A stretch of 64,000 nt of DNA from the NCBI GenBank assembly GCA_022560615.1, contig JADFSR010000006.1:1-64000 (forward strand), in the 5' to 3' direction. This stretch comes from Gemmatimonadota bacterium (GTDB lineage: Bacteria; Gemmatimonadota; Gemmatimonadetes; Longimicrobiales; Gaopeijiaceae). Made by a program: the position numbers and the translations under genes. The notes under the pieces are model-generated. The model searched no databases, was not told the origin of the DNA, and saw only the letters and a program-made list of their open reading frames with translations. Position 1 is the first letter of the stretch. Each line of letters opens with the position of its first letter. Positions 41,573-49,741 of this stretch are shown here, piece after piece.

Positions 41573-42936
41573 GGGTCCGCCTGCGATGCGGCGGGCTAGC
41601 GCTGACGCTATCGGTATTGATGGCTGTGGCCGCTGGCGCGCAGGAGCCGCCGCCACCGGGCGAGGCGCGCGGCGCCTCGCTGCACGAGGTCGAACGCTGG
41701 CCCCCGGTCGCGACGTTCTCGATCGTCGGCTTCGATCCCGAGACCGGTGAGGTCGGCGGGGCTGTCCAGTCACGCGTCTTCTCGGTGGGCAACGGCGTGC
41801 TTTGGGCCGAAGCCAACGTGGGAGTCGTCGCCACGCAGGCGATCGTCGACGTGAGCTATGGGCCTCAGGGTCTCGAGCTACTACGGCAGGGGCTTTCGGC
41901 TCAGGAGGTCGTGCAGACAATTCTCGAGAACGATCCGGACCCCCGCCCGGACCGGTGGACGAAGCTGGGCCGACAGTTCTCCGTGATCGACGCTGAGGGC
42001 AACGTGGCGACGCACACCGGTCCGCAGGCGTCGGAGTGGGCCGGTCACCGGATCGGCACGCACGTCTCGGCTCAAGGCAACATCCTGGCGGGTCCGGACG
42101 TCGTGAACGACATGGTGGAGGCGTTCGAGGCGACCGAGGGTCACCTCTCCTTCAAGCTGATGGCTGCGCTGGAGGCGGGTCAGGCCGCGGGAGGTGATAG
42201 GCGGGGCATGCAGTCCGCGGCGATGATCATCGTGGGGGAAGACGGCGGCGTCTGGCTCAACAACGACGTCGTACTGCGTCTCCAGGTCGACGATGCGGAG
42301 AATCCGGTCGCGGAGCTACGCCGACTGGTCGAGATCGCCGGTCGTCAGCGGGAGAGAATTCGAGGCCTTCTGGGCCCCGGCCTCTCACCGGAGCCCTTTC
42401 GTGGTCGCGACTTGCCGGGCAAGGCCCGCGAGCTCACCTCGTCAGCAGTGCAGCTCGTAGGCAGCCTGCAGGTCGGCTGCGATGTCTTCCGGCTGGCGTC
42501 CCTCGATCTGGTGGCGTTCCATGAAGTACGCGAGCTCGCCGTCCTTGAAGAGCGCGATCGACGGGGACGAAGGTGGGTAGCCGGTGATGTAGTCCCGCGT
42601 TCGGTCCGTGGCCTCCATGTCCTGACCGGCAAACACCGTCGTCAGGACTTCGGGCTTCTTCTCTCCCTGCAGCGACATGTAAACTGCGGGGCGCATCATC
42701 GCTGCGGCGCAACCGCACACGGAATTCACCGCGACGAGGGTAGTGCGCTTCTCTTTGCCGAGGATCGAGTCTACCTCCTCTGGCGTCCGCATCTCCGCGA
42801 ACCCGACACGAACGAGATCGTCGCGCATCGGGGCGATCATCATCTCTGGATAGGGCATCCTTGCTCTCCTGTGCTTCCACCGGGGGGTCGACCGGATTCT
42901 TTCATACCTGGGGGACAGAAGGTTACCCCAACCTGA
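41569..42936 (+). CDS. DUF1028-family protein with an anomalous C-terminal run-on
   Basis: The first ~265 residues are a typical secreted DUF1028 protein: signal peptide (LSVLMAVAAGAQ), PPVATFSIVGFDPETGEVGG, GVGVVATQ-like block near residue 85, and GPDVVNDMVEAF. After ELRRLVEIAGRQ the frame does not stop but runs antisense through the whole bacilliredoxin gene to 42936, giving sequence of no known type. The true gene probably ended near 42350-42440 and lost its stop. The family may be an Ntn-hydrolase-like enzyme; its role is unproven. Confidence 0.65.
   Translation: MRVRLRCGGLALTLSVLMAVAAGAQEPPPPGEARGASLHEVERWPPVATFSIVGFDPETGEVGGAVQSRVFSVGNGVLWAEANVGVVATQAIVDVSYGPQGLELLRQGLSAQEVVQTILENDPDPRPDRWTKLGRQFSVIDAEGNVATHTGPQASEWAGHRIGTHVSAQGNILAGPDVVNDMVEAFEATEGHLSFKLMAALEAGQAAGGDRRGMQSAAMIIVGEDGGVWLNNDVVLRLQVDDAENPVAELRRLVEIAGRQRERIRGLLGPGLSPEPFRGRDLPGKARELTSSAVQLVGSLQVGCDVFRLASLDLVAFHEVRELAVLEERDRRGRRWVAGDVVPRSVRGLHVLTGKHRRQDFGLLLSLQRHVNCGAHHRCGATAHGIHRDEGSALLFAEDRVYLLWRPHLREPDTNEIVAHRGDHHLWIGHPCSPVLPPGGRPDSFIPGGQKVTPT
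42442..42858 (-). CDS. BrxA/BrxB-family bacilliredoxin
   Basis: 138 residues with the family active site VNSVCGCAAAMMRP (CGC) near residue 47 and the C-terminal FMERHQIEGR block. Bacilliredoxins remove bacillithiol or similar thiols from oxidised proteins. ATG 42858 begins MPYPEMMIAPMRDDL, the conserved N-terminus. It lies wholly antisense to the run-on of the DUF1028 frame, and its own codon pattern and family match make it the real gene here. Confidence 0.9.
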   Translation of the reverse strand: MPYPEMMIAPMRDDLVRVGFAEMRTPEEVDSILGKEKRTTLVAVNSVCGCAAAMMRPAVYMSLQGEKKPEVLTTVFAGQDMEATDRTRDYITGYPPSSPSIALFKDGELAYFMERHQIEGRQPEDIAADLQAAYELHC

Positions 42937-43008
42937 AGCAGTGTTCCACGGGGGTTGTTCGGGAGGGGTCGTGTTGCAGGCCGCTTCCCGTCCGGCGACC
43001 TTTTCTTC

Positions 43009-43515
43009 ATGTGCACGAGTACCGAGATCGTCTGCCTCACGGTCAACGGCGACCGCCGCGAAGTAGGCGTGCCGACGCACTTTACGCTCCTGGAGACCCT
43101 CAGATACGCGATGGGCCTCACGGGCTCGAAGCAGGGATGCGACAAAGGCGACTGCGGCGCGTGCACGGTCATTCTGGACGGAGAGGCGACGCTGTCTTGC
43201 ATCACTCCCGTGTGGGAGGCCGAGGGGCGTGAGGTCACGACTGTAGAGGGCTTGGCCTCCGCCGAAGCCCCGCACCCGCTACAGGACGCTTTCGACCTGA
43301 ACGGTGCCGCCCAGTGCGGCTTCTGCACCCCTGGAATCCTGTGCTCCGCCGCCGTGCTCCTCGACCGGTCACCTAGCCCCACACGGGAGGAGATCAAGGA
43401 GGCCTTGGCTGGAAATCTCTGTCGCTGCACGGGGTATACCAAGATCTATGACGCCGTGGAGGCCGCTGCCGCCGTGCTCCGGAATGGGTCAGGCGTCGCG
43501 GATCCCGTGGGATGA
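43009..43515 (+). CDS. hcrC: Molybdenum hydroxylase [2Fe-2S] subunit (HcrC/XdhC-like)
   Basis: 168 residues. The plant-type cluster motif is GCDKGDCGACTVILDG with a following cysteine, and the second cluster is CGFCTPG...NLCRCTGYTK. It passes electrons between the Mo site and the other subunits. It ends in an ATGA overlap with the large subunit. Assignment to the 4-hydroxybenzoyl-CoA reductase type rests on the FAD subunit downstream. Confidence 0.85.
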   Translation: MCTSTEIVCLTVNGDRREVGVPTHFTLLETLRYAMGLTGSKQGCDKGDCGACTVILDGEATLSCITPVWEAEGREVTTVEGLASAEAPHPLQDAFDLNGAAQCGFCTPGILCSAAVLLDRSPSPTREEIKEALAGNLCRCTGYTKIYDAVEAAAAVLRNGSGVADPVG

Positions 43516-45965
43516 GTATGAACGGCCGTAAGACCAAGTCCGACTTGCGGTTAATCGGCACACCGATGCGCAAGGTGGAAGGTCTGGACATGTCCACTGG
43601 CCGGGCGCTCTACACCGACGATCTCGTCTTCCCGGGCATGCTGCACGGCAAGATCCTGCGGAGCCCGCACCCTCACGCGCGCATCGTGTCGATCGACACC
43701 ACCGCGGCCGAGGCGCTGGACGGAGTGCACGGGGTGATCACGGGGCAGGACATGCCGACCAAGTATGGCATCATCCCCTGGACGCCCGACGAGTACCCGC
43801 TGTGCGTAGACCGAGTCCGATACGTCGGAGACGGCGTGGCGGCGGTCGCGGCGGTCGATGAGGATACCGCGCTTGGCGCGCTCGAGCTCATTGAGGTCGA
43901 GTACGAGGAGCTGCCGCCCTTCCTCGATCCGTACGAGGCGCTCGAGGCGGATGGCTCGACGCCGTACGTGCACGATGCGAAGAAGGAAGGCTGGAACGGC
44001 AACATCACCAAGAAGGTCCACCTGGAATTCGGTGAGGTCGACCAGTTGATGGACGGCTCCGACGTCGTCGTGGAGGGTGAGTACTTCTTCGAGGGGACGA
44101 CCCACACGCCCATCGAGCCACACTGCGCGATCGGGCTGTGGCAAGCGGGCGGTGGCTTCGAGGGGCCGGCCGGCGAGTCTTCCGGCAAGCTCACCGTTTG
44201 GTCCGCGACCCAGGTGCCGCACTACTTGCACCGAGAGCTCGCCCGGGTCCTCGGAGTCGACCAGGCTCACGTCCGCGTGCTCCAGCCCCTCGTGGGCGGG
44301 GCATTCGGCGGGAAGAGCGAGCCGTTCGATCTCGAGTTCTGCGTCGCCAAGCTGTCGATGGTCACGGGCCGCCCGGTGAAGATCCTGTACACCCGGGAAG
44401 AGGTCTTCTACGCGCACCGCGGAAGGCACCCCTTCCACATGAAGTACCGCACCGGTGCCACCGCGGACGGCAAGCTGACGTCGGTCGACGCGACGATCGT
44501 GCTCGACGGAGGCGCGTACGCGTCGTTCGGCCTCATCACGACCTACTACGCGGGCCAGTTGCTGTGCGCGCCCTATAAGATGCAGGCGTACCGATTCGAT
44601 TCGACTCGCGTGTATACCAACAAGCCCGCCTGCGGCCCCAAGCGCGGGCATGGCTCGGTGCAGCCACGCTTCGCCTTCGAGGTGCAGATCGACAAATTGT
44701 CACAAAAGGTCGGCCTCGACCCGATCGAGTTTCGCCGGCGCAACTTCATCGGCTCCAATACGCGCACCATCAACGAGCTGCGCGTGACGTCGAACGGCTT
44801 CCTGGAATGCCTCGAGTCGGTGGAGCGCGCGAGCGGCTGGAAGGACCGCTTTCGCAAGCTGCCCTTCGGCCGTGGCCTCGGCGTCGCAGGGTCGACGTAC
44901 ATCACGGGCACGAACTATCCGATCTACCCGAACGAGATGCCGCAGTCCGGCGTGCAGATGCAAGTCGACCGTTCAGGGCGCGTCGCGGTGTTCAGCGGCG
45001 CGAGCGAGATCGGCCAGGGCTGCGACTCCATGGTGGCGTACATCGCAGCGGAGGAGTTGGGCGTGCCCCTCGACTACGTGCGTGTCCTGCGCGGTGACAC
45101 GGATTTCACGCCGGTCGACTTGGGTGCCTATTCCAGCCGCGTGACGTTCATGGTCGGCAACGCCGCGATCGATGCTGCGCGCAAGCTGCGTGGCATGGTG
45201 CAGGAAGCCGTCGCGGAAGAGTGGAACGTGAAACCCGGTGAGGTGCTGCTCGCGGGCGGCCTCGCGCTATGGGCGCCCGACACCGAACGACAGATGCACG
45301 TCAAGGAGGCGTTCAACCTCGCCGAAGCCAAGTTCGGGACGCTCGGCTCAACGGGTTGGTACAACACCCCCAAGGACGTTCACGGCGACTACCGTGGCGG
45401 GACGATCGGGGCGTCGCCCGCCTTCTCGTTCACCGCGCACGTCGCCGAAGTCGAGGTCGACGTCGAGACAGGCATCGTCGAGGTGAAGAAGATATGGGTC
45501 GCGCACGACTGCGGCCGGGCGCTCAATCCGGTTCTGGTCGAGGGACAGATGGAGGGTTCCGCGTACATGGGGTTCGGCGAGGCGCTCATGGAAGAGCACG
45601 TCTTCAAGGACGCCGAGCACGGTAGAGCCGGGCTCCACGATGGACCGTCCTTGCTCGACTACCGGATTCCGACGAGCCTCGACACTCCGGAGTTCGAGTC
45701 GCTGATCGTCGAATCGATCGATCCGGAGGGTCCGTACGGCGCCAAGGAGGCGGGCGAGGGTCCGCTGCACCCGTCGATCCCGGCGATCGCCAACGCGATC
45801 TACGACGCCGTGGGCGTGCGCATGGATCGGCTGCCCTTCTCACCGCCCAACGTGTGGCGCGAAGTCGAGGCGGCCCGCGAGGCGGGTACGCTGTGCAAGC
45901 CGGCCGTGCCCGTGATGCCTGGCGTTCCGTTCGCGCCTGCTCCTGAGCCGGTGCCGGGGGACTGA
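43512..45965 (+). CDS. hcrA: Molybdenum hydroxylase large subunit (HcrA-like)
   Basis: 817 residues. It carries the Mo-pterin-binding blocks VGGAFGGKSE and GASEIGQGCDSMV, and the catalytic glutamate in GAKEAGEGPLHP. The N-terminal a/b hammerhead domain begins at RALYTDDLVFPGMLHGKILR. Family members hydroxylate or reductively dehydroxylate aromatic rings, aldehydes or purines; the HcrB-type partner suggests 4-hydroxybenzoyl-CoA reductase or a relative. No benzoyl-CoA pathway gene is present nearby. Confidence 0.88.
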   Translation: MSMNGRKTKSDLRLIGTPMRKVEGLDMSTGRALYTDDLVFPGMLHGKILRSPHPHARIVSIDTTAAEALDGVHGVITGQDMPTKYGIIPWTPDEYPLCVDRVRYVGDGVAAVAAVDEDTALGALELIEVEYEELPPFLDPYEALEADGSTPYVHDAKKEGWNGNITKKVHLEFGEVDQLMDGSDVVVEGEYFFEGTTHTPIEPHCAIGLWQAGGGFEGPAGESSGKLTVWSATQVPHYLHRELARVLGVDQAHVRVLQPLVGGAFGGKSEPFDLEFCVAKLSMVTGRPVKILYTREEVFYAHRGRHPFHMKYRTGATADGKLTSVDATIVLDGGAYASFGLITTYYAGQLLCAPYKMQAYRFDSTRVYTNKPACGPKRGHGSVQPRFAFEVQIDKLSQKVGLDPIEFRRRNFIGSNTRTINELRVTSNGFLECLESVERASGWKDRFRKLPFGRGLGVAGSTYITGTNYPIYPNEMPQSGVQMQVDRSGRVAVFSGASEIGQGCDSMVAYIAAEELGVPLDYVRVLRGDTDFTPVDLGAYSSRVTFMVGNAAIDAARKLRGMVQEAVAEEWNVKPGEVLLAGGLALWAPDTERQMHVKEAFNLAEAKFGTLGSTGWYNTPKDVHGDYRGGTIGASPAFSFTAHVAEVEVDVETGIVEVKKIWVAHDCGRALNPVLVEGQMEGSAYMGFGEALMEEHVFKDAEHGRAGLHDGPSLLDYRIPTSLDTPEFESLIVESIDPEGPYGAKEAGEGPLHPSIPAIANAIYDAVGVRMDRLPFSPPNVWREVEAAREAGTLCKPAVPVMPGVPFAPAPEPVPGD

Positions 45966-46984
45966 TGCGAGGGACGATTGGCGCGATGATCAAGTATCGT
46001 GCGTTGCTCGGGCCGGTGGTGTTCGTGGCGATCTTCTTCGTTGCGGTTCGTTGGTCACCGTTCGAACCGCACCGCCCGCCGGTGGTGGCTGCGCCAGGTG
46101 AGCAGACGACCGTGACCGCTGCACCTACGTGGGCCGACGAGGACTGGGCGATTTTCGAGTCCAAGATCCGGTGGGCGCTCGAACAGCGACTCGACACGCT
46201 CCCGCTGGGCAGTGCCATGGCGGAGATGGGTCGTTCGTTCGTGGGTGCCGCATACGTGCCGGGCACGCTCGAGGTCGAGGGACCTGAACGGCTCGTCATC
46301 AACTTCCGGGGTCTCGACTGCGTGACATTCGTGGAGAACACGTGGGCGCTCTCCAGCTTCGTCCGCGTGATCGGTGGGGCGCTCGGGCTCGATGCGGTGA
46401 GGACCCTTGCCGATCGCGCGCTCACCGAGCAGCGGTACGAGTCGCTGCTGAGGAGCGTGCGGTACCGGGACGGCCACATCGACGGATACCCGAGTCGTCT
46501 GCACTACTTCACCGACTGGGTGGGCGACAATGCGAAGCGTGGGCTCGTGCGCGACATCAGTCGGGAGTTGGGCGGCACGCTCGACACCGAGCCGATCGAC
46601 TTCATGACCGCGCACGTAGACGCCTATCGGCAGCTCGCGGACCCGTCGTTCGTAGTGCTGCTGAAGCAGACCGAGCAGCGACTCACCGACGGCGGACGGT
46701 ACTTCGTGCCCCAGGACCGCATCGAGGAAGTGGCGGAGAGGATCCAGGACGGGGACATCATCGCCGCGACGAGCACCGTGCGCGGTCTCGATGTGGCGCA
46801 TACGGGGCTCGCGCTCTGGGTCGACGGCACGCTTCACATGCTGCACGCTCCGCTCGTAGGGGAAGAGGTACAGATCAGCGCGCTGTCGCTCGCGGATCGC
46901 ATCCGGCGCATCGGCGGGCAGGACGGAATCATCGTGGCTCGTCCGCGGACCGACCCCGAGACCATTGGGGGAATGGAGCTATGA
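45965..46984 (+). CDS. DUF1460 protein (NlpC/P60-like amidase)
   Basis: 339 residues with one N-terminal membrane anchor (LLGPVVFVAIFFVAVRW). The core is INFRGLDCVTFVENTWAL, with the catalytic cysteine, DGYPSRLHYFTDWVGDN, and a late histidine in DVAHTGLALWV, the Cys-His arrangement of the NlpC/P60-like DUF1460 family. Known relatives cleave peptidoglycan-derived amides. Its place between hcrA and hcrB, with a TGATG overlap upstream and a 1-nt gap downstream, is unexpected. Confidence 0.85.
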   Translation: MRGTIGAMIKYRALLGPVVFVAIFFVAVRWSPFEPHRPPVVAAPGEQTTVTAAPTWADEDWAIFESKIRWALEQRLDTLPLGSAMAEMGRSFVGAAYVPGTLEVEGPERLVINFRGLDCVTFVENTWALSSFVRVIGGALGLDAVRTLADRALTEQRYESLLRSVRYRDGHIDGYPSRLHYFTDWVGDNAKRGLVRDISRELGGTLDTEPIDFMTAHVDAYRQLADPSFVVLLKQTEQRLTDGGRYFVPQDRIEEVAERIQDGDIIAATSTVRGLDVAHTGLALWVDGTLHMLHAPLVGEEVQISALSLADRIRRIGGQDGIIVARPRTDPETIGGMEL

Positions 46985-46985
46985 G

Positions 46986-47972
46986 GTGCTGAGGCTGCCA
47001 CCATTCCGCTATCACCGACCAGACAGCGTCGCGCGGGCGGTCGAAGTCATGGGGGAACATGCCGGTGAGGCGATGTACGTGGCCGGTGGCACCGACCTGA
47101 TTCCGAACATGAAGCACCGTCTCTTCGAGCCGGCCCATCTCGTCGCGCTCAAGCGAATCGAGGAGCTGGGTGGCATCCGTGTCGATGACGGACAGCTGCG
47201 CATCGGGGCCGCTGAGACGCTCTCGAGCGTTGCGACGAACCCAGACGTGCTCACCCGATTCCCGGCGCTCGCCGACGCCGCCGGGCATGTGGCCGGACCG
47301 CAACTGCGGAACTCGGGCACCATCGGCGGGAACCTGTGCCTCGAGACCCGCTGCACGTACTACAACCAGACCGCGTTCTGGAGAGAGGCGCTCGGGTACT
47401 GTCTCAAGAAGGACGGTACGGTTTGCCACGTGACGAAGGTCGGGAACAAGTGCGTCGCCGCTCATTCGGCGGACACACCGCCCGTGCTGATGACTCTCGA
47501 CGCCGTGGCAACGCTCGTCGGACCGGAGGGTCAACGGGAAGTACCAATCCGCGACTTCTTCGTCGCCGATGGCATCGTCAACTCATGTCGGGCGCCGGTA
47601 GAGATCGTGACCGAGGTGCGCATTCCTCTCGCCTCGGCCGAGCGTAAGCAGGCGTACGCCAAGTTGCGGCAGCGGAAGTCGATCGACTTCCCGCTGCTGA
47701 CGATAGCGATTGCCGCTGACCTCGAAGGAGATGGCACCGTGCGGTCGATCGAAGGCGTGGTCACCGCACTCGGTGCGCGACCGCGCGTGCTCTCGGGCTG
47801 GGGGGACGTGGCTGTGGGGCGTGCGCTGGACGCCGATGTGATCGACGAGCTCGCTCAACTTGCGCACAAGCAGTGTCATCCGCTGGAGAACATGACCGTG
47901 GATCCTGAGTGGCGGCGCGCGATGGTGCCGGTCTACGTCCGTCGCGCGCTGGAGAAGCTGAGCACCGCGTGA
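46986..47972 (+). CDS. hcrB: Molybdenum hydroxylase FAD subunit with extra [4Fe-4S] loop (HcrB-like)
   Basis: 328 residues from GTG 46986. The FAD motif is MYVAGGTDLIPNMKHR followed by GPQLRNSGTIGGNLC. Right after it an insertion holds cysteines at residues 118, 123, 139, 147 and 156; the 16/8/9 spacing of the last four equals that of the extra [4Fe-4S] cluster in Thauera 4-hydroxybenzoyl-CoA reductase beta subunit, as I recall it. Ordinary xanthine or CO dehydrogenases lack this loop. It lets the enzyme run as a reductase fed by low-potential ferredoxin. Confidence 0.88.
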   Translation: MLRLPPFRYHRPDSVARAVEVMGEHAGEAMYVAGGTDLIPNMKHRLFEPAHLVALKRIEELGGIRVDDGQLRIGAAETLSSVATNPDVLTRFPALADAAGHVAGPQLRNSGTIGGNLCLETRCTYYNQTAFWREALGYCLKKDGTVCHVTKVGNKCVAAHSADTPPVLMTLDAVATLVGPEGQREVPIRDFFVADGIVNSCRAPVEIVTEVRIPLASAERKQAYAKLRQRKSIDFPLLTIAIAADLEGDGTVRSIEGVVTALGARPRVLSGWGDVAVGRALDADVIDELAQLAHKQCHPLENMTVDPEWRRAMVPVYVRRALEKLSTA

Positions 47973-48239
47973 TGCGCCCGCAGTCAGGCAGCTGGTAGCG
48001 GCCGAGGCAGGTGCCGCTGACGCAGGTACGGACGAAACCTGCGCTGCCGGGATAGGCGGACACAGGGACGTGGAGTCCCGGTGAGTACCGGAGAGGGGGG
48101 CGGGGAACGGCTCCTCTCTCTGCGGTGACGAGGGCGCGCGGTCACCGTCCACGGCTTCTGCAGGAAGGGAAGCGTCTTCTCGATCTCGGGGCCCGTGTAC
48201 CCGCTCTCACACAGGAACCGGACGTCTTTGCCCTAGTCG
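47973..48239. other. Region of decayed sequence
   Basis: On the minus strand a frame with KDVRFLCESGYTGPEIEKTL followed by FLQKPWTVTARPRHR is protein-like, but it has no start and begins behind an in-frame stop (48233-48235). I do not recognise it. The remainder is low-information sequence. It follows the recombinase fragment below and is probably more mobile-element debris. Confidence 0.35.
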
Positions 48240-48440
48240 CGCAGCGCGTCGTGCAGGACCACCCACCCATCTCCGCGACGTCCGCTGGTGGCAGGTGCTT
48301 CCGTTCGTTCGCCCACTTCCGTCTGTATGCGTGCCACAGGGCGCTCTTGAGTGGTGATAACCCAGCCGACTTCTCCAACGTCCGTCGATGTAGACCCTCA
48401 AGGCGGGGGACCCAGCCAGGCTTCATGAGCAGCTTCCGGC
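48240..48440 (-). pseudogene. C-terminal fragment of a tyrosine recombinase
   Basis: Reads LEKSAGLSPLKSALWHAYRR, then KWANERKHLPPADVAEMGGW. The WHAYRR H-x-x-R box and the GGW at the late catalytic position are the end of a phage-integrase-type recombinase. The nucleophilic tyrosine should follow but is lost, because the sequence changes to an unrelated frame at 48250. The fragment is in frame with the IS21 transposase start upstream, making a chimeric open frame. Confidence 0.65.
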
Positions 48441-48443
48441 AGC

Positions 48444-48476
48444 CATACGTATACTCGCTACCGCCATATACGTATG
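48444..48476. repeat. Inverted repeat at the junction of two mobile fragments
   Basis: CATACGTATA (48444-48453) and TATACGTATG (48467-48476) are perfect inverted repeats around a 13-nt loop; each contains the palindrome ATACGTAT. They lie just where the IstA homology ends and the recombinase homology begins. They are AT-rich in an otherwise GC-rich region, so they may be an element end or recombination site. Confidence 0.7.
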
Positions 48477-48479
48477 CTG

Positions 48480-49176
48480 TTGCGCCCTTCTCTGGACCTC
48501 GCTCGACTTTTCCCTTCACCCGAGGCCAGTACGGAGGACTGGCCACCGGGAGCACGCCGAAGTGCTCGACGAAATCCAGGAACTGAGAGTTCCAGCGCAC
48601 GGTGCCGGTGCTCACGTCCTGCTGATCGACGGCCTGCTTCATGTTGTCGACCAAGAGCTCGGCGGGCATGCCCAGAGCCTCAAAGGCCCGGCTCACGCAG
48701 CCCAGGAGCACCGGCAGACGGGTCGAAGTGGTGAAGCGAGCATACATCATCCGGCTGTAGCCCAAGACCATGACGAAGGCGTAGAGCTTCCGTCGCTCGC
48801 CATCCACGATGATCGTGCCGCACTCGCCCCAATCGATCTGGGCCTGCTGGCCCGGAAGCGTCTCGAAGCGCTCGGTGACGCGGCGCACGAACTCGGCCTT
48901 CAGCGGGCTCACGAAGTCTCGCAAAATCGTCAGACCGCCCTCGTAGCCCCGCGTGCGCAACTCCCGCAGGAGCGTCGTGGAAGGTAGGTCGAATTTCTCG
49001 AGCCGCGCCCGGATGTAGTCCCGGAACGGATCGAGCTTCGAGGGCCGTTCCTTGCGCGGCTTCGGGTAGGGCTCGACCCAGTCCAAGTGGTTGTAGACCG
49101 TCTGGCGGCTGATCCCGAGCCAGTCGGCGATCTTCGTCTTCTGCATGCCCTGGCGGGCGAGATATTTGATCTGCAT
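48480..49176 (-). pseudogene. istA: IS21-family transposase IstA, C-terminally truncated
   Basis: The ATG at 49176 has a GGGAG ribosome-binding site. An N-terminal helix-turn-helix (TKIADWLGISRQTVYNHL) is followed by the DDE core: QIDWGECGTIIVDGE, AELLVDNMKQAV and KGKVERG. After the catalytic glutamate the homology ends and the frame passes into the inverted repeat and a recombinase fragment. The C-terminal domain and the istB ATPase gene are missing, so the element cannot transpose on its own. Confidence 0.85.
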
Positions 49177-49392
49177 CGCTGTCTCCCGTAGCATCATCGG
49201 TGTGGAAGCCCTCCAGCGTGTTGGGGTCAATCCTTTCCAACGGGCCGCCCCAAACTACTGCGCCGGCGGGCTTCTGCTTTTACCCTGCGTTCGAAGGTTC
49301 CGGGGCCTTTTCCTCGCGCCTGCGGCGCTCGGGGCCCACGGCTCCATCGGCTAGGGGAGGAGTGTCAAATTCTTAACCGTTGGGTTTGTACA
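49177..49392 (-). mobile_element. IS21-family element end
   Basis: The ~215 bp upstream of istA hold no gene. They finish at TGTACA (49387-49392); read on the minus strand the end begins TGTACAAACCCAACGGTTAA, with the TGT...ACA terminus usual for IS21. The endonuclease-family reading frame starts exactly on the other side, which fixes the boundary. The opposite end of the element is missing. Confidence 0.55.
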
Positions 49393-49707
49393 AGATCAAA
49401 CCGGTGATGAGAGTAGCGCCGGCATCGTGCTGAGCGACTTCAACAACGTCGCCGAGCATAGCGAGCTCTGGCATATCGCCATGGGCCATGACTCCATGAC
49501 GCCTGGGTCGTGTCCGACGACCGGCAGGGTCCGGCGTTGACTCTGAGCGACTCCGGTCCGCCGGATGACAGCCGGACCGAGCGGGTCGACTGGATTTTGG
49601 TCGGAGGTCCGATTGGGTCCCGCTCTGTCGAGACGGTCCTGCACTGCGACCGAGGCCGCTCCCCGTCCGATCATAACCCGGTGGCGGCGCGCCTCGAGAT
49701 CCGCTAG
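49393..49707 (+). pseudogene. Endonuclease/exonuclease/phosphatase-family fragment
   Basis: The C-terminal third of an EEP-fold metalloenzyme. GIVLSDFNNVAEHSELW carries the conserved Asp/Asn pair and SDHNPVAARLEI the catalytic Asp-His. The two pieces are in different frames, with a shift near 49500, and the 5' part is missing at the IS21 end. I infer insertional disruption followed by decay. The N-terminal half is not found on the other side of the element. Confidence 0.8.
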
Positions 49708-49741
49708 CGGCGTGTCCTCGACGATCCGCTAGCAGTCCAGC

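Noticed and set aside
43551-44651. 366-codon frame opposite hcrA
   Set aside because: Antisense shadow of a conserved enzyme.
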